From positions 1-64,000 of the forward strand of contig CACXPX010000022.1 of the NCBI GenBank assembly GCA_902769705.1: a stretch of 64,000 bases of DNA, written 5' to 3'. How positions within the stretch are numbered: position 1 is the first letter of the stretch; the number at the start of each line of letters is the position of its first letter. The position numbers were made by a program, and so were the translations under genes. Positions 57,101-64,000 of this stretch are shown in pieces. The stretch is from an uncultured Prevotellaceae bacterium. GTDB lineage: Bacteria; Bacteroidota; Bacteroidia; Bacteroidales; Bacteroidaceae. Under the pieces are notes generated by a model. It was not told the DNA's origin. It searched no databases and saw only the letters and a program-made list of their open reading frames with translations.

Positions 57101-60100
57101 GGCTTATCTGAAAGAGATTGCACGCTTTACGGCCTTAAAGGCTGCAAAGGCTACAGCCGCCACACGTTCCTACTATTTCAACATTCTGGCATCGACCACT
57201 GCAGCTGCAGTCTTGACCAATACTCCCTCGTTGATAGCTTCACGCTGTTGGGGCAACGATGGTTATAACGCCGAACTGCTGCGAAAGGGTATGCGTGAGA
57301 ACATTCTATCGAATATTCACCAAGTGGGACTTGTCGGAGGTGGCTATGTCATCACCACACCTCAAAAGAACTTGGTCTACCATACATATATTAAAGAGGT
57401 GGACGATGCAACGACCGAGGCCGTTATCTACGCTGGACAAAAGGAGGACACTAATGCGTCGAACCGTACGATGACTTTCGGCCGCAAGGCATTCCGAAAT
57501 AAGACCAACCTGCAGAAGGTGAGCTTCCACGAGAATACCAGTAACACGAGTAACGCCTCGATGCCCTTGCTTCTCACCATACCTGACTCAGCCTTTGTGG
57601 GTTGCACGAAGCTGACCGAGTTCAACACGCTGCTGAAGACAAAGAGCAACGGCACGCGGGCCCTTGGACCAGAGAACTTCGTGCTTGCTGGTGACAGCAT
57701 CTTCGCTGGGCTCAAGTGCAAGGCGGAGATTGACTCTCTGTCTGCAATAGGCCAGGCCAATGGGCTGGTGCCTTTCTATATCGTCATCGACCCGCTGCGC
57801 AAACAGGACTTTCTCGACAATGAGTCGTGGGCGCCACTGCAGCGATTCTTCAAGTATGAGAGTGCCAATCCGAAAGAAATAGGCAAGGAGTATGGTGCCC
57901 GATACGCCTATGCCTACGAACAAAACTCCATCAAGAAGGAAAACAAGATGAACGGTCATCTCATCGAGCATACCATCGTCATTGGCCCCGATGACAGCTT
58001 CATTGCTGGCCATCAGGGTGCCGTGAAGCTATGCAATGATATCGGTGTATACAACAACTATCAGCTTGACTATGTGCAGCCAGGTGCATTCCGTGGCAAC
58101 AAGAACCTGCGAACCGTTTCCTTCGTCGACCTTTATGGTCTGGGAGCTTTCGGCGATGTCTATACAGAATTCCAGGTATACCTTGGTGACTCAGCTTTCG
58201 TCGATTGCTCCAACTTGGCTAACCTCGACTTGCTTTACATGGTGACCGACGGCTTGAACCACATTACACCGATGACACCACAGATGATTTCGATTGGCAA
58301 GGGCGTGTTCGACAAGACACAGGCACGCTTGAAGATGCTGCCGCAGCAAGTCAGTTGGTTCGAGAACGACTCTGCGTGGGCTCCCTATAAAGACCGTTTC
58401 TTGCCCTGTGTCATCAAAGTGGGCGACGAAGGTGTCAAGAAGGCTTTGGTGGATATGGCCTACTACGACCCAGCCAACGTTGGCACCGACCAAGCCTATT
58501 GGAAAGACTACATCGACTTTGCACGTATCGCTGGAGCTGGATTCTCGTGGCTTGACGGAAAGTTCACCCAACAGAAAGACAAGATTCACTCGTTTGCCGA
58601 TTTCAGTCATTTCGAGTGTGTGGGTCTCGACTACGTAGGCGACTCATGGTTCGAAGACTGTTCAAATCTGAGCAACATTGTACTGCCAAAAACGATTAAG
58701 ACCATTGGATACAGAGCTTTCCGCTTATGTTCCAGCCTCAAAGAGATAGAATTGCCTGCTGGCGTGACATTTATCGGAGAGAGTGCATTCAACGGTTGTA
58801 CGGAACTCAACACGATAGTGGTAAGAAGTGAGACTCCCGCTACGTTGAGGGCTAATGCTTTCTACCGCCACGAAGGCCTGAAGATTTATGTTCCCGCCGA
58901 TAAGGTAGAGACTTATAAGTCAGCCTTGACCTGGGAAGACTATGCGCCGTACATCGTCAGTGATGCTGACTACAAGGTCAACAAAGTGGTTACCGTCACT
59001 GATGTGGGACAGCTGGCTTCGAAACTTGGACTGACCTTGACGAAGGAGAGCGACAAGGTTCGCTATCTCAATGGTCCTTGGGCTAAGTACGACTCGCTTA
59101 CCGTTATTGGTCCGCTGAATGGAGAAGACTTGGCTGTCATACGCCATATGGCTGGTGCAGATGCCTACGACAGCGATCCCACCGAAGGCCGTCTGCGCTA
59201 TCTCAACTTGTGGAATGCCAATATCAAGAAAGACAAGAGCAATTGTTACAATGGCAACTGGATTGATGAGTATATTGACAACGACAACGAGATACCCGAC
59301 TATCTCTTCGAGAACTGCCATGCCATCGAGACGGTCATCTTCCCCAAGTCGGCCACGTTCATCGGTGAGAACATCTTCGAGGAGGCTACAGCGATGAAGC
59401 GTGTCTGCGTAGGACGCAAAACCACGAAATACGATAGTGATATTCTGCAAGATATCGGCGGCATCGAGGAACTCATGTTCCTCACCGAGAGTCCTGCCAC
59501 CAGTTCGAGTAGCGATCCATGGGAGGCTCCCATCATGCAAGTATGGGCTCTGCCGTCGCAGGTGGGTGCTTATATGGGTGACCCAAGGCTCACACAGCAG
59601 GCTATGGACATTTCGGCACCCATGCAGAGCGATGACGTGATGTGGGCTCTTGCCGAGAAAGGACATTACTTCCCCTCGCAGTATTCTAAACTCGAGAGCG
59701 TAGAAGGCATCTTCGAAGGCAACACCACCATCAAGAACCTCGACGATTTCAGTCTCTTCTATAAAGTGAAGACGTTGGATAGTGCGTTCAACGGCATGAC
59801 GAACCTGGAGACAATCACCATCCCTGCTGCTGTCGATACCATTACCGTAACAGCTTTTGCCAACTGTAAGAATCTGACGACCATTCACATTAGCAACGAC
59901 AGCGTGCCACGTCTGGCATACAATGCCTTCAAAGATTTGCCCAGCGATTTCCAGATTCTCGTACCGAAGCGCCTTTGCAAGCTCTACCGCGAGCGCTGGG
60001 CACAGTATGCCGACCATATCAATACCGACAAGTCGTACTACTTGAATGGCGAAGTGCTTACCATCACGGTGACCGATCCTAACACCGTTGCTCAGAAACT

Positions 60101-61904
60101 GGGCTTGACGGTAACTACAACTAGCGTTTCTGCGGTATGGAGTGGTAAATACATCAACAGTGTCAAGGGCGACTACAGCAAAGTGACCCGACTGAAGATC
60201 ATCGGTCCCATCTCGGGCGGTGACCTCGACGTGTTGCGCTATCTGGCCGGCTGGTGTCCGTGGGCCAACACCCGCAACTATGCCGGACACTTGGAGTACC
60301 TCGACCTCTATGATGCCACACTCGTGCCTTCCGACATCTATGTCAGAGGACGTAAGAAGAGCCTACACTTTATGTCTTTGGGAGAGGAAAGTGACGATTG
60401 GTTCAAGGTGGGAAATAACACCTTGCCCCACCATGCATTCCTAAAGGCATATAATCTCCGTACGCTTATTCTGCCTAAGACTTGTACGACAGTCAATGAG
60501 CGTGCGCTGCAAGAGTGCGAAGGTCTTGAGGCGTTGGTTATTGGTGACGACTGCACAAATTTCAACTGGAACGCACTCGACGACGATGCCATGCTCACCC
60601 GCATGTATCTGCTCACTACGCAGAAGGTCAATATCACTGAGCAAAATGCGCTGTGGGTGGCTCTGTGCAACAACTATATGCCCACGTTCGATGCCTTCTA
60701 TGTCCGTCCAAGTGTCTACAACGACTACATCTACGATCAGACCTATATTAACAACAACTATACCAGTCTGATTTCGAAAGGCGCATTCACGAACGACGAC
60801 GACTACGTGGCCTTTGCATCGCATGCTGCTGCCACGATAGACGATATTTCGACTGTCAACAGCGTCAATGGATGGTTCGACACGCATAACAATGTTCGCG
60901 ACCTCACTCTGCTGGGCTATTCATCTGTCGCCCAATTGCGAGCTGCCGACATTCAAAAGCTGACAAAGTTGGAGAAGGTGATGTTGCCCGTCACGTTGGA
61001 AGTGCTTGAAGATAGTGTGTTCTCGCAATCGCCCAACCTGCAGTATGTGGACTTCCTCAGCTGCGACAGCACGTGTATCGTTGCCGATCTGCATAGCAAG
61101 GGATTCTCAGCATTTGGCATCGACAGCCTGCAGACGTTGGTTTATGTACCAAGGGGGTATGGACAAACCGAGAGTGTGAACATCATTGTGGCTGGTGGCA
61201 CAGAGTTGCGAGCCAAGACCTATCGTGTAGCCGATGGTAAGGACTATGCTGTGCCCTACGCCTTCGTTGCCGACAAAGTGCAGAACTCGCGTAAGCTCAA
61301 CGGCAAGGACAAGCCCTACTCAGTATTCCTGCCCTACAAGCTCACTCTCGACCTAGACAAGGCCAAGGTTTACATGCCTGCCGACCGCGAAGGCACTATG
61401 GTGACCTTCGTGCAGATACCGTCGGGCGAAATGGAGGCCTTCAAGCCTTATGTCGTTAGGCCTACCGGCCGACAGGCGTCGCTCGATGTCGATGAGGAGC
61501 GTACCATTCCAGCATTGACCGGCATATTGGGCAGCCTCTCTGAGAACCAATGGGAACTTCCGGGCTACACCATGCGTGGCACACTCAGCCGCATCGATAA
61601 CAAAGAGGCAGCCGAGAAGCAGCTCATGATGTTGGTAGATGGCAAGTGGACCGTAGTTCCTGCTAACAAAGAAAATGCCTACGTTTCTCCGTTCCGTTCT
61701 TACCTGATGCTGAGCGGCAACAGCAACAACGCCCAAGAGCTGACGATGACCTTCGAAGACACCGAAACGATGGGAGTTGACACCATCCGACTGGTTGACC
61801 TCGATGGCTCGGAACGCTACTACGACCTCAACGGACGCTTACTGCCTGGCAAACCAGACAAGGGCGTGTATATCTACAAAGGCAAAAAGCATGTTAGCAA
61901 ATAA
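51117..61904 (+). CDS. 3595-residue secreted giant: four GLUG modules, BspA-type LRR modules, helical insert
   Basis: A signal peptide (residues 1-24) is followed by four imperfect ~330-residue GLUG-type modules starting near 32, 347, 684 and 1018; each opens G.GT..SPYLI...W..L. Four LRR_5-type modules follow (about 1344-2440, for example GAFEGCSNFKELKM). Module 3 is interrupted by a 270-residue Ala-rich helical domain (about 1808-2074). Classical BspA modules (LTVIGPLNGEDLAVIRHMAG, LRYLNLWNANI) run to about 3400. The end, YDLNGRLLPGKPDKGVYIYKGKKHVSK, is the putative type IX signal. Adhesion is inferred from the BspA relation. Confidence 0.85.
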   Translation: MNNKTLSTILSLLLLFLAMGVQAQETSVFSGGSGTSDDPYLITTQDDWRQIGQHLDACFKLMQDITVYSSPASDTENAFSGTFDGNGHTITANIIEQDSPYAALFSYVAGGTIRNLHVQGTITGGNYTAGLVGIFAAPNSLIENCHVSATITGNNERTAGFVASTNSRNLTIRGCLFDGKLIGTGSGTTYGASFVAERIENGYNGVAGLTIEDCVEKGTYTGFTHAGLNYNTQGNASAVTTTRTYHSQNWGEGIRAYSISSGGGDIVIDFGEPSTYFNVSDIAVYSEGFRLNGLRYAKSGATVAFTATDANGSMSSVIVSSGTISGSNGNFSLTLDASDATITVYDFQGNGTAESPYLIQNSADWETLVAYVKAGQMTASCHYLLTGDISVKNSIGTSNHPFIGNFSGGGHTIDCNLFNANGTAAPFAYISGASIAHLHVTGNITGGLHTSGLVGYTMSGTNVITDCHVSAAIEARPQQDMIVVGGIVGHAKSATNTVIGCLFDGRIAASANLDFSYAGAIIGWSDHPNNNLVKDCIENATSGTGEAYSGWLKHVGMNYDDTHSASAVRTQNCYTLKQNWGEVKRAYKVESLTDGYVPDFGSSVVEYPTTGIVVRNLGVGTDDIGLSLNGTYYGGSGETVRIAPNLPTGFSSVFANNTAVYQTYPEYMHLTMPSADVYLSLGKEWTGAGTEESPYLIEDAGDWQQLAYEVNVGRDTNGEHFLLTKDIDIYIRVGNDEHPSFSGSFDGGGHTITAHLSGGESTAPFYKLNGGTIKNLHVAGEIEGGLHTAGLVGGILGNGNQNLIKNCRVSATITCSSTHVGGFVGNASSSMTTIEGCLMDGKIKGKAGNTPNYVGVFFGWCTDATKLMLKNSVSMGTCEGIHIDLAWKNGNSVTASCPVSNTYYEKRCSFTLGKFFNTISTQSTALTLKYVEPGDTYSVSGITVYEDAGLMFGNQRIAGQNEVLTFGVIPADGFSVQNVQASSGTLVSMPAADTEVYHLTMGAEDVVVRATVMSTSDFVGNGTEANPYLIGSSPEWVKLAIDVENGTTYSGKVFRLTNNIDTEGMPVGTEEHPFSGTFDGDNHMLTMNCGHQYTPVTNTMAPFLWVSGATIRHLHTTGTLHTNGQYSAGIVAHIKGSGSTNLYDCHSAMTIHTLKSGDTSFGGLVGGVSEGADTLFIEKCSFSGKLTQHMNATNCGGFVGWSSVPVVITNGLFDPQGWTYFESIRSGATFARMKKYSDLRLTDCYTTYHFGEIKQGVFVIGDIDIAKGCTYEFLGEPEVTINGKDYYKNGCWIRLTASNGLAFDHWVDNNGCFISDPWTRDGVHQLKDLTYRPSIGIATTVIPEPETERTYWGVTYRYLSRRDYHFYISDEDRIAKGWTFESGDSDANMIVKNGSGKASEITAVTGYKEIDYNSDGVQIHNDLVGDWRNHTHLGLIAPHAFRNSSKLETMYFKDTDANNYNTLLDFDFFIGEGAFEGCSNFKELKMMQYTTRGDNHWEGLKPTQTFYVADDAFTGCTNLKISAQVELYQGFLSSNTWKNHRSRFIIYEATTEDFTVEGVQYHWYRDVATEDNAVKNDEAGKADMMKRIVSWNADYQKFNAADLLVTKPDCNVYYAYIMGVKSSDIVSNGGTMKIYNDPGAYYNYKCISLGRDAIAGNTDVKKIEFHQTNGRSENSYSDLKMVIPNGALKGCTNLEEFRLYYYVKDGDDHWESLGPEDVIPGDNIFGEPSVEEMKTMSDSEIKAMSWMPKNFRFIVSPDRYPEFLDDPNWYPYLDLVEPLDFEPNGKMQDFSKDGLTYSYMTSPGGILQTSQVVSQDVSWWTAPRIAIEVAIMVATLGSAISAHPSTAGVQYAEAELARLEKELPTKMAAINVAEEATEQYNLFVQYLAPAQRQLFKEGSNEMILDLLDYLPGLEALQDGVLSRMGPNYFNTLVEAGLIDSQNKIFTEAGVEAFKNLIVTGSANQYGPVLDALRAGLRGISSAVVARESVPKFAYEAYLKEIARFTALKAAKATAATRSYYFNILASTTAAAVLTNTPSLIASRCWGNDGYNAELLRKGMRENILSNIHQVGLVGGGYVITTPQKNLVYHTYIKEVDDATTEAVIYAGQKEDTNASNRTMTFGRKAFRNKTNLQKVSFHENTSNTSNASMPLLLTIPDSAFVGCTKLTEFNTLLKTKSNGTRALGPENFVLAGDSIFAGLKCKAEIDSLSAIGQANGLVPFYIVIDPLRKQDFLDNESWAPLQRFFKYESANPKEIGKEYGARYAYAYEQNSIKKENKMNGHLIEHTIVIGPDDSFIAGHQGAVKLCNDIGVYNNYQLDYVQPGAFRGNKNLRTVSFVDLYGLGAFGDVYTEFQVYLGDSAFVDCSNLANLDLLYMVTDGLNHITPMTPQMISIGKGVFDKTQARLKMLPQQVSWFENDSAWAPYKDRFLPCVIKVGDEGVKKALVDMAYYDPANVGTDQAYWKDYIDFARIAGAGFSWLDGKFTQQKDKIHSFADFSHFECVGLDYVGDSWFEDCSNLSNIVLPKTIKTIGYRAFRLCSSLKEIELPAGVTFIGESAFNGCTELNTIVVRSETPATLRANAFYRHEGLKIYVPADKVETYKSALTWEDYAPYIVSDADYKVNKVVTVTDVGQLASKLGLTLTKESDKVRYLNGPWAKYDSLTVIGPLNGEDLAVIRHMAGADAYDSDPTEGRLRYLNLWNANIKKDKSNCYNGNWIDEYIDNDNEIPDYLFENCHAIETVIFPKSATFIGENIFEEATAMKRVCVGRKTTKYDSDILQDIGGIEELMFLTESPATSSSSDPWEAPIMQVWALPSQVGAYMGDPRLTQQAMDISAPMQSDDVMWALAEKGHYFPSQYSKLESVEGIFEGNTTIKNLDDFSLFYKVKTLDSAFNGMTNLETITIPAAVDTITVTAFANCKNLTTIHISNDSVPRLAYNAFKDLPSDFQILVPKRLCKLYRERWAQYADHINTDKSYYLNGEVLTITVTDPNTVAQKLGLTVTTTSVSAVWSGKYINSVKGDYSKVTRLKIIGPISGGDLDVLRYLAGWCPWANTRNYAGHLEYLDLYDATLVPSDIYVRGRKKSLHFMSLGEESDDWFKVGNNTLPHHAFLKAYNLRTLILPKTCTTVNERALQECEGLEALVIGDDCTNFNWNALDDDAMLTRMYLLTTQKVNITEQNALWVALCNNYMPTFDAFYVRPSVYNDYIYDQTYINNNYTSLISKGAFTNDDDYVAFASHAAATIDDISTVNSVNGWFDTHNNVRDLTLLGYSSVAQLRAADIQKLTKLEKVMLPVTLEVLEDSVFSQSPNLQYVDFLSCDSTCIVADLHSKGFSAFGIDSLQTLVYVPRGYGQTESVNIIVAGGTELRAKTYRVADGKDYAVPYAFVADKVQNSRKLNGKDKPYSVFLPYKLTLDLDKAKVYMPADREGTMVTFVQIPSGEMEAFKPYVVRPTGRQASLDVDEERTIPALTGILGSLSENQWELPGYTMRGTLSRIDNKEAAEKQLMMLVDGKWTVVPANKENAYVSPFRSYLMLSGNSNNAQELTMTFEDTETMGVDTIRLVDLDGSERYYDLNGRLLPGKPDKGVYIYKGKKHVSK

Positions 61905-61933
61905 TAAATGACAACGACAAAAGAAGAAAAAGA

Positions 61934-63427
61934 ATGATGAAGAGAACAATCATCTGGATGATTCTTGTTGCCATCGGTTGGATGGGAGCTTCCATACCTT
62001 CTCGGGCGCAATACACAGTCTCTGTGGCTGAGCAACAGAACTGCACCGTGACGGTGTCGCCCCAGAAGGAAACCTACGCCAAAGGCGACTTGCTGACTGT
62101 GACGCTGACTCCCACCTCTGGTGCCATTTTCGACCGGTTCGAGGTTTATTATGAATGCACCGAGGCTGAATATTGGGAAGCCTGGTCTTCTGCTGCCAAG
62201 CCGCATCCCTTTATGGCGAAAGCCCGCAAGAAGAGCCCTCGCCGTTCCAACAGCCGCTTCGCTTACCGTTTGGAGATATGGTTTCTTGATGAAAACGACC
62301 CCGTGGAAGTGACGGAAGGAAGTAAGTATACCTTTACTATGCTGGCAAGGAATGTGGAGATAGAGGCTGTATTCATGTCTAATGAAACCAATTATCCCGT
62401 TACCACCAAAGCGACAGAGCACGGAACCACCACAGTTGACAAGAGCCAGGCGGCAGTTGCTGAAACGGTGACCATCACCACCCAGCCGGCCGACGGCTAC
62501 ATGGTGGATGAAGTGAAAGTGATAGAACGGGAGAACGATGGAACGGCGATTTATGAAAGTTTATTGCCTTTCAGCAACGTAGATGGTGTGCACTTCACTT
62601 TCGAGATGCCCGCCAACCCCGTCAGGGTGGAGGTGACCTATACGGAAGGCCTTTCTTTGTCTGACAATGCAGACAACAGCCAGCTAATTACGCGGCATGA
62701 TGGATTGTTGGCCAGCAAAGTGGTGCTCAGCGGGCGCACGCTCTATCGGAACGGCTCGTGGCAGACACTCTGCCTGCCGTTCAACCTCAGCAACTTCACG
62801 GGAACACCACTTGAAGGCGCTGTGGTGAAGGAACTCGTTTCGTCTGAACTTGACAACACTACGGGCACGCTGACATTGACCTTCGGCGACGACTTGACAG
62901 CCATCGAGGCAGGCAAGCCCTACATTGTGAAATGGGCGACGGAAGAGGGTGCGGAGAGCACGGAGGTCGTGGATCCTGTGTTCCAAGGTGTCACCATCAG
63001 GGACGTAAACAATCCCTTTGAGAGCGAGGCCGTCAATTTCTGCGGTGTCTACAGCCCAATAACCTTCACAGCCAACAGCAAGTCGGTGCTTTATCTCAAC
63101 AACGAAAACCATCTGCTTCAGCCTGATGGCGACGTGACGCTGAATGCTTGCCGCGCCTACTTCGAAGTGCCGGCACTAGGCACGCTGAAGGGCGATGTCG
63201 ACAAGAACGGGCAGGTGAACGTTAACGATGTGACGGCATTGGTGGATATCATCCTCGGCAAAGACAACACGCAACCTTACGTCTACGACCATCAGGCGGC
63301 TGATGTTGATGGCTCTGGCAGCGTGGCTATCGGCGATGTGACGCTTCTGGTGAACATCATTCTTGGCAAGTATTCAGCCGAGCAAGATGTCAAGTCTGTG
63401 GTGAGCAATGTCGGCATCGGCATGTGA
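61934..63427 (+). CDS. Secreted protein with C-terminal dockerin-type repeats
   Basis: The 497-residue protein has a signal peptide (to about residue 26). Beta-sandwich repeats include YPVTTKATEHGTTTVDKSQA. A domain with SWQTLCLPFNLSNFTG (about 275) resembles the C-terminal part of the giant upstream. Two dockerin type I repeats follow, GDVDKNGQVNVNDVTALVDIILGK and DVDGSGSVAIGDVTLLVNIILGK (about 418-478), with calcium-loop Asp/Asn. Unlike its neighbours it lacks the GKKxxxK ending and stops at SNVGIGM. It follows the giant by 29 bases. No cohesin is visible in the window. Confidence 0.85.
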   Translation: MMKRTIIWMILVAIGWMGASIPSRAQYTVSVAEQQNCTVTVSPQKETYAKGDLLTVTLTPTSGAIFDRFEVYYECTEAEYWEAWSSAAKPHPFMAKARKKSPRRSNSRFAYRLEIWFLDENDPVEVTEGSKYTFTMLARNVEIEAVFMSNETNYPVTTKATEHGTTTVDKSQAAVAETVTITTQPADGYMVDEVKVIERENDGTAIYESLLPFSNVDGVHFTFEMPANPVRVEVTYTEGLSLSDNADNSQLITRHDGLLASKVVLSGRTLYRNGSWQTLCLPFNLSNFTGTPLEGAVVKELVSSELDNTTGTLTLTFGDDLTAIEAGKPYIVKWATEEGAESTEVVDPVFQGVTIRDVNNPFESEAVNFCGVYSPITFTANSKSVLYLNNENHLLQPDGDVTLNACRAYFEVPALGTLKGDVDKNGQVNVNDVTALVDIILGKDNTQPYVYDHQAADVDGSGSVAIGDVTLLVNIILGKYSAEQDVKSVVSNVGIGM

Positions 63428-63461
63428 GAAGTGTAGGACTTGGAAGGAGGGTGGCTATAGT

Positions 63462-63816
63462 TTGTCAAAATTATTCTGAATTTTGGCACCAAATGAAGGC
63501 CATCGGTTGAAAAAAAAATCCTTTCGCGTGTAACTATGCGAAAAATGAGCATTTTCGGAAGTCGTTGATAGTCAGCGACTTCCGTTTTCTTTACATCCTT
63601 TCGACTCGTGAAAGCTATGCTTTTGGGTTGTCAGAGCTATGCTTTGAGGCTCTCACTTGTGGCAAATGAGCGGCTCAGATGCCGCAAATGACAAGGTCAA
63701 AGGTGACAAATTTGCCAACAAAAAGTGAAGGGTCGGGAGTAGGGGAGTAAAGATTCTTTACATTTTCTTTTTCTAGATTGAACGAAAAAGTTGACAAGAT
63801 TTTGTCGTGATTTTTC
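63462..63816 (+). repeat. Brick element, copy E (four full bricks plus remnant, ~355 bp)
   Basis: TTGTCAAA start, a 13-bp stem-loop with one wobble (63556-63584) followed by TTTTCTTT, bricks 63611-63698, then a remnant where brick 5 joins brick 6 (AAAGGTGACAAATTT). The right end TTTTTCTAGATTGAAC and GTTGACAAGATTTTGTCG is intact. It lies downstream of the dockerin gene. Confidence 0.85.
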
Positions 63817-64000
63817 AAAAACAATAAAGGCTGTAGGAGGTAAAAGATTGAGTGAGGCAAACCTCTTCGAAATAGTGTGAGAGGGATTCCTCGGCCAGAC
63901 AGAAGTTTGCATTACATATTGCTTTTAATCTCGTAAATCTCTGGTAAACAACTATGACATTGCTCGTCATTTTGCCTTTTTTCGTCAAATTTGAGTCGAA
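63817..64000. other. Window end, no gene called
   Basis: No convincing gene is seen. An ATG at 63954 opens a short frame (MTLLVILPFFV) that runs off the window, but it lacks a promoter match. Confidence 0.4.

Noticed and set aside
63954-64000. Start of a gene at the right edge
   Set aside because: Only 15 codons are visible and no promoter precedes it.

Overview
The window looks like chromosome from a Bacteroidales bacterium close to Prevotella. The evidence is promoters of the TTTG-N19..23-TAnnTTTG type, no Shine-Dalgarno signals, and secreted proteins that end in the Prevotella-style motif YDLxGRxL..GxYIxxGKKxxxK. It also carries BspA-type leucine-rich proteins, a SusC-era set of outer membrane receptors and porins, and Bacteroidales-type housekeeping genes (gltX, waaA, priA, mdh, aat, PgpH-type HD hydrolase). 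No rRNA, tRNA, transposase, integrase or phage gene was found.

Layout. 1-284: start of a secreted protein reading out of the window on the minus strand. 682-3303: small Cys/His-rich protein plus TonB-dependent receptor, ended by a perfect hairpin terminator. 3347-6817 (minus): aat, a secreted VCBS-like protein, a BASS-family transporter and a GH43 hydrolase in one tight run. 7218-16152: a GH65-like hydrolase, a MATE exporter (minus), a CotH-kinase surface protein and priA. 16694-20717 (minus): FadL-type outer membrane protein and the HD-hydrolase membrane protein. 20821-23708: gltX and waaA. 23932-30629 (minus): MalY/PatB-type lyase, DUF3737 beta-helix protein, a 1100-residue GH128-type secreted hydrolase and mdh. 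31550-38390: porin, sodium:solute symporter, thioredoxin-domain protein and M24 aminopeptidase in one run with short gaps. 39132-63427: a surface-protein region with a 68-residue small protein, 1680- and 1505-residue secreted proteins, a 186-residue secreted protein, a small beta-barrel protein, a 3595-residue GLUG/BspA giant and a dockerin protein.

The most unusual signal is in the DNA between genes. Five copies of a ~386-bp element lie at 16165, 30921, 38549 (inverted), 49572 and 63462. Each has a terminator-like stem-loop and then a tandem array of 22-bp units ('bricks') whose number varies from 4 to 6. A brick-only array of eight 22-bp units (6971-7146) runs almost into the promoter of the GH65-like gene. 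A further array with exactly the same 22-bp period but an unrelated sequence (four units with eight TGTACA palindromes) lies between the convergent waaA and malY genes. This recalls the brick-built MITE-like elements I remember from Porphyromonas. I know of no function for it here.

The second theme is secreted giants: repeated GLUG and LRR modules, a 270-residue helical domain inserted into one LRR module, a barrel-like Gly-rich core inside a secreted protein, and a conserved-looking small WDD-ending peptide gene overlapping the first giant by ATGA. All family names are from reading the sequence by eye; no database search was done.
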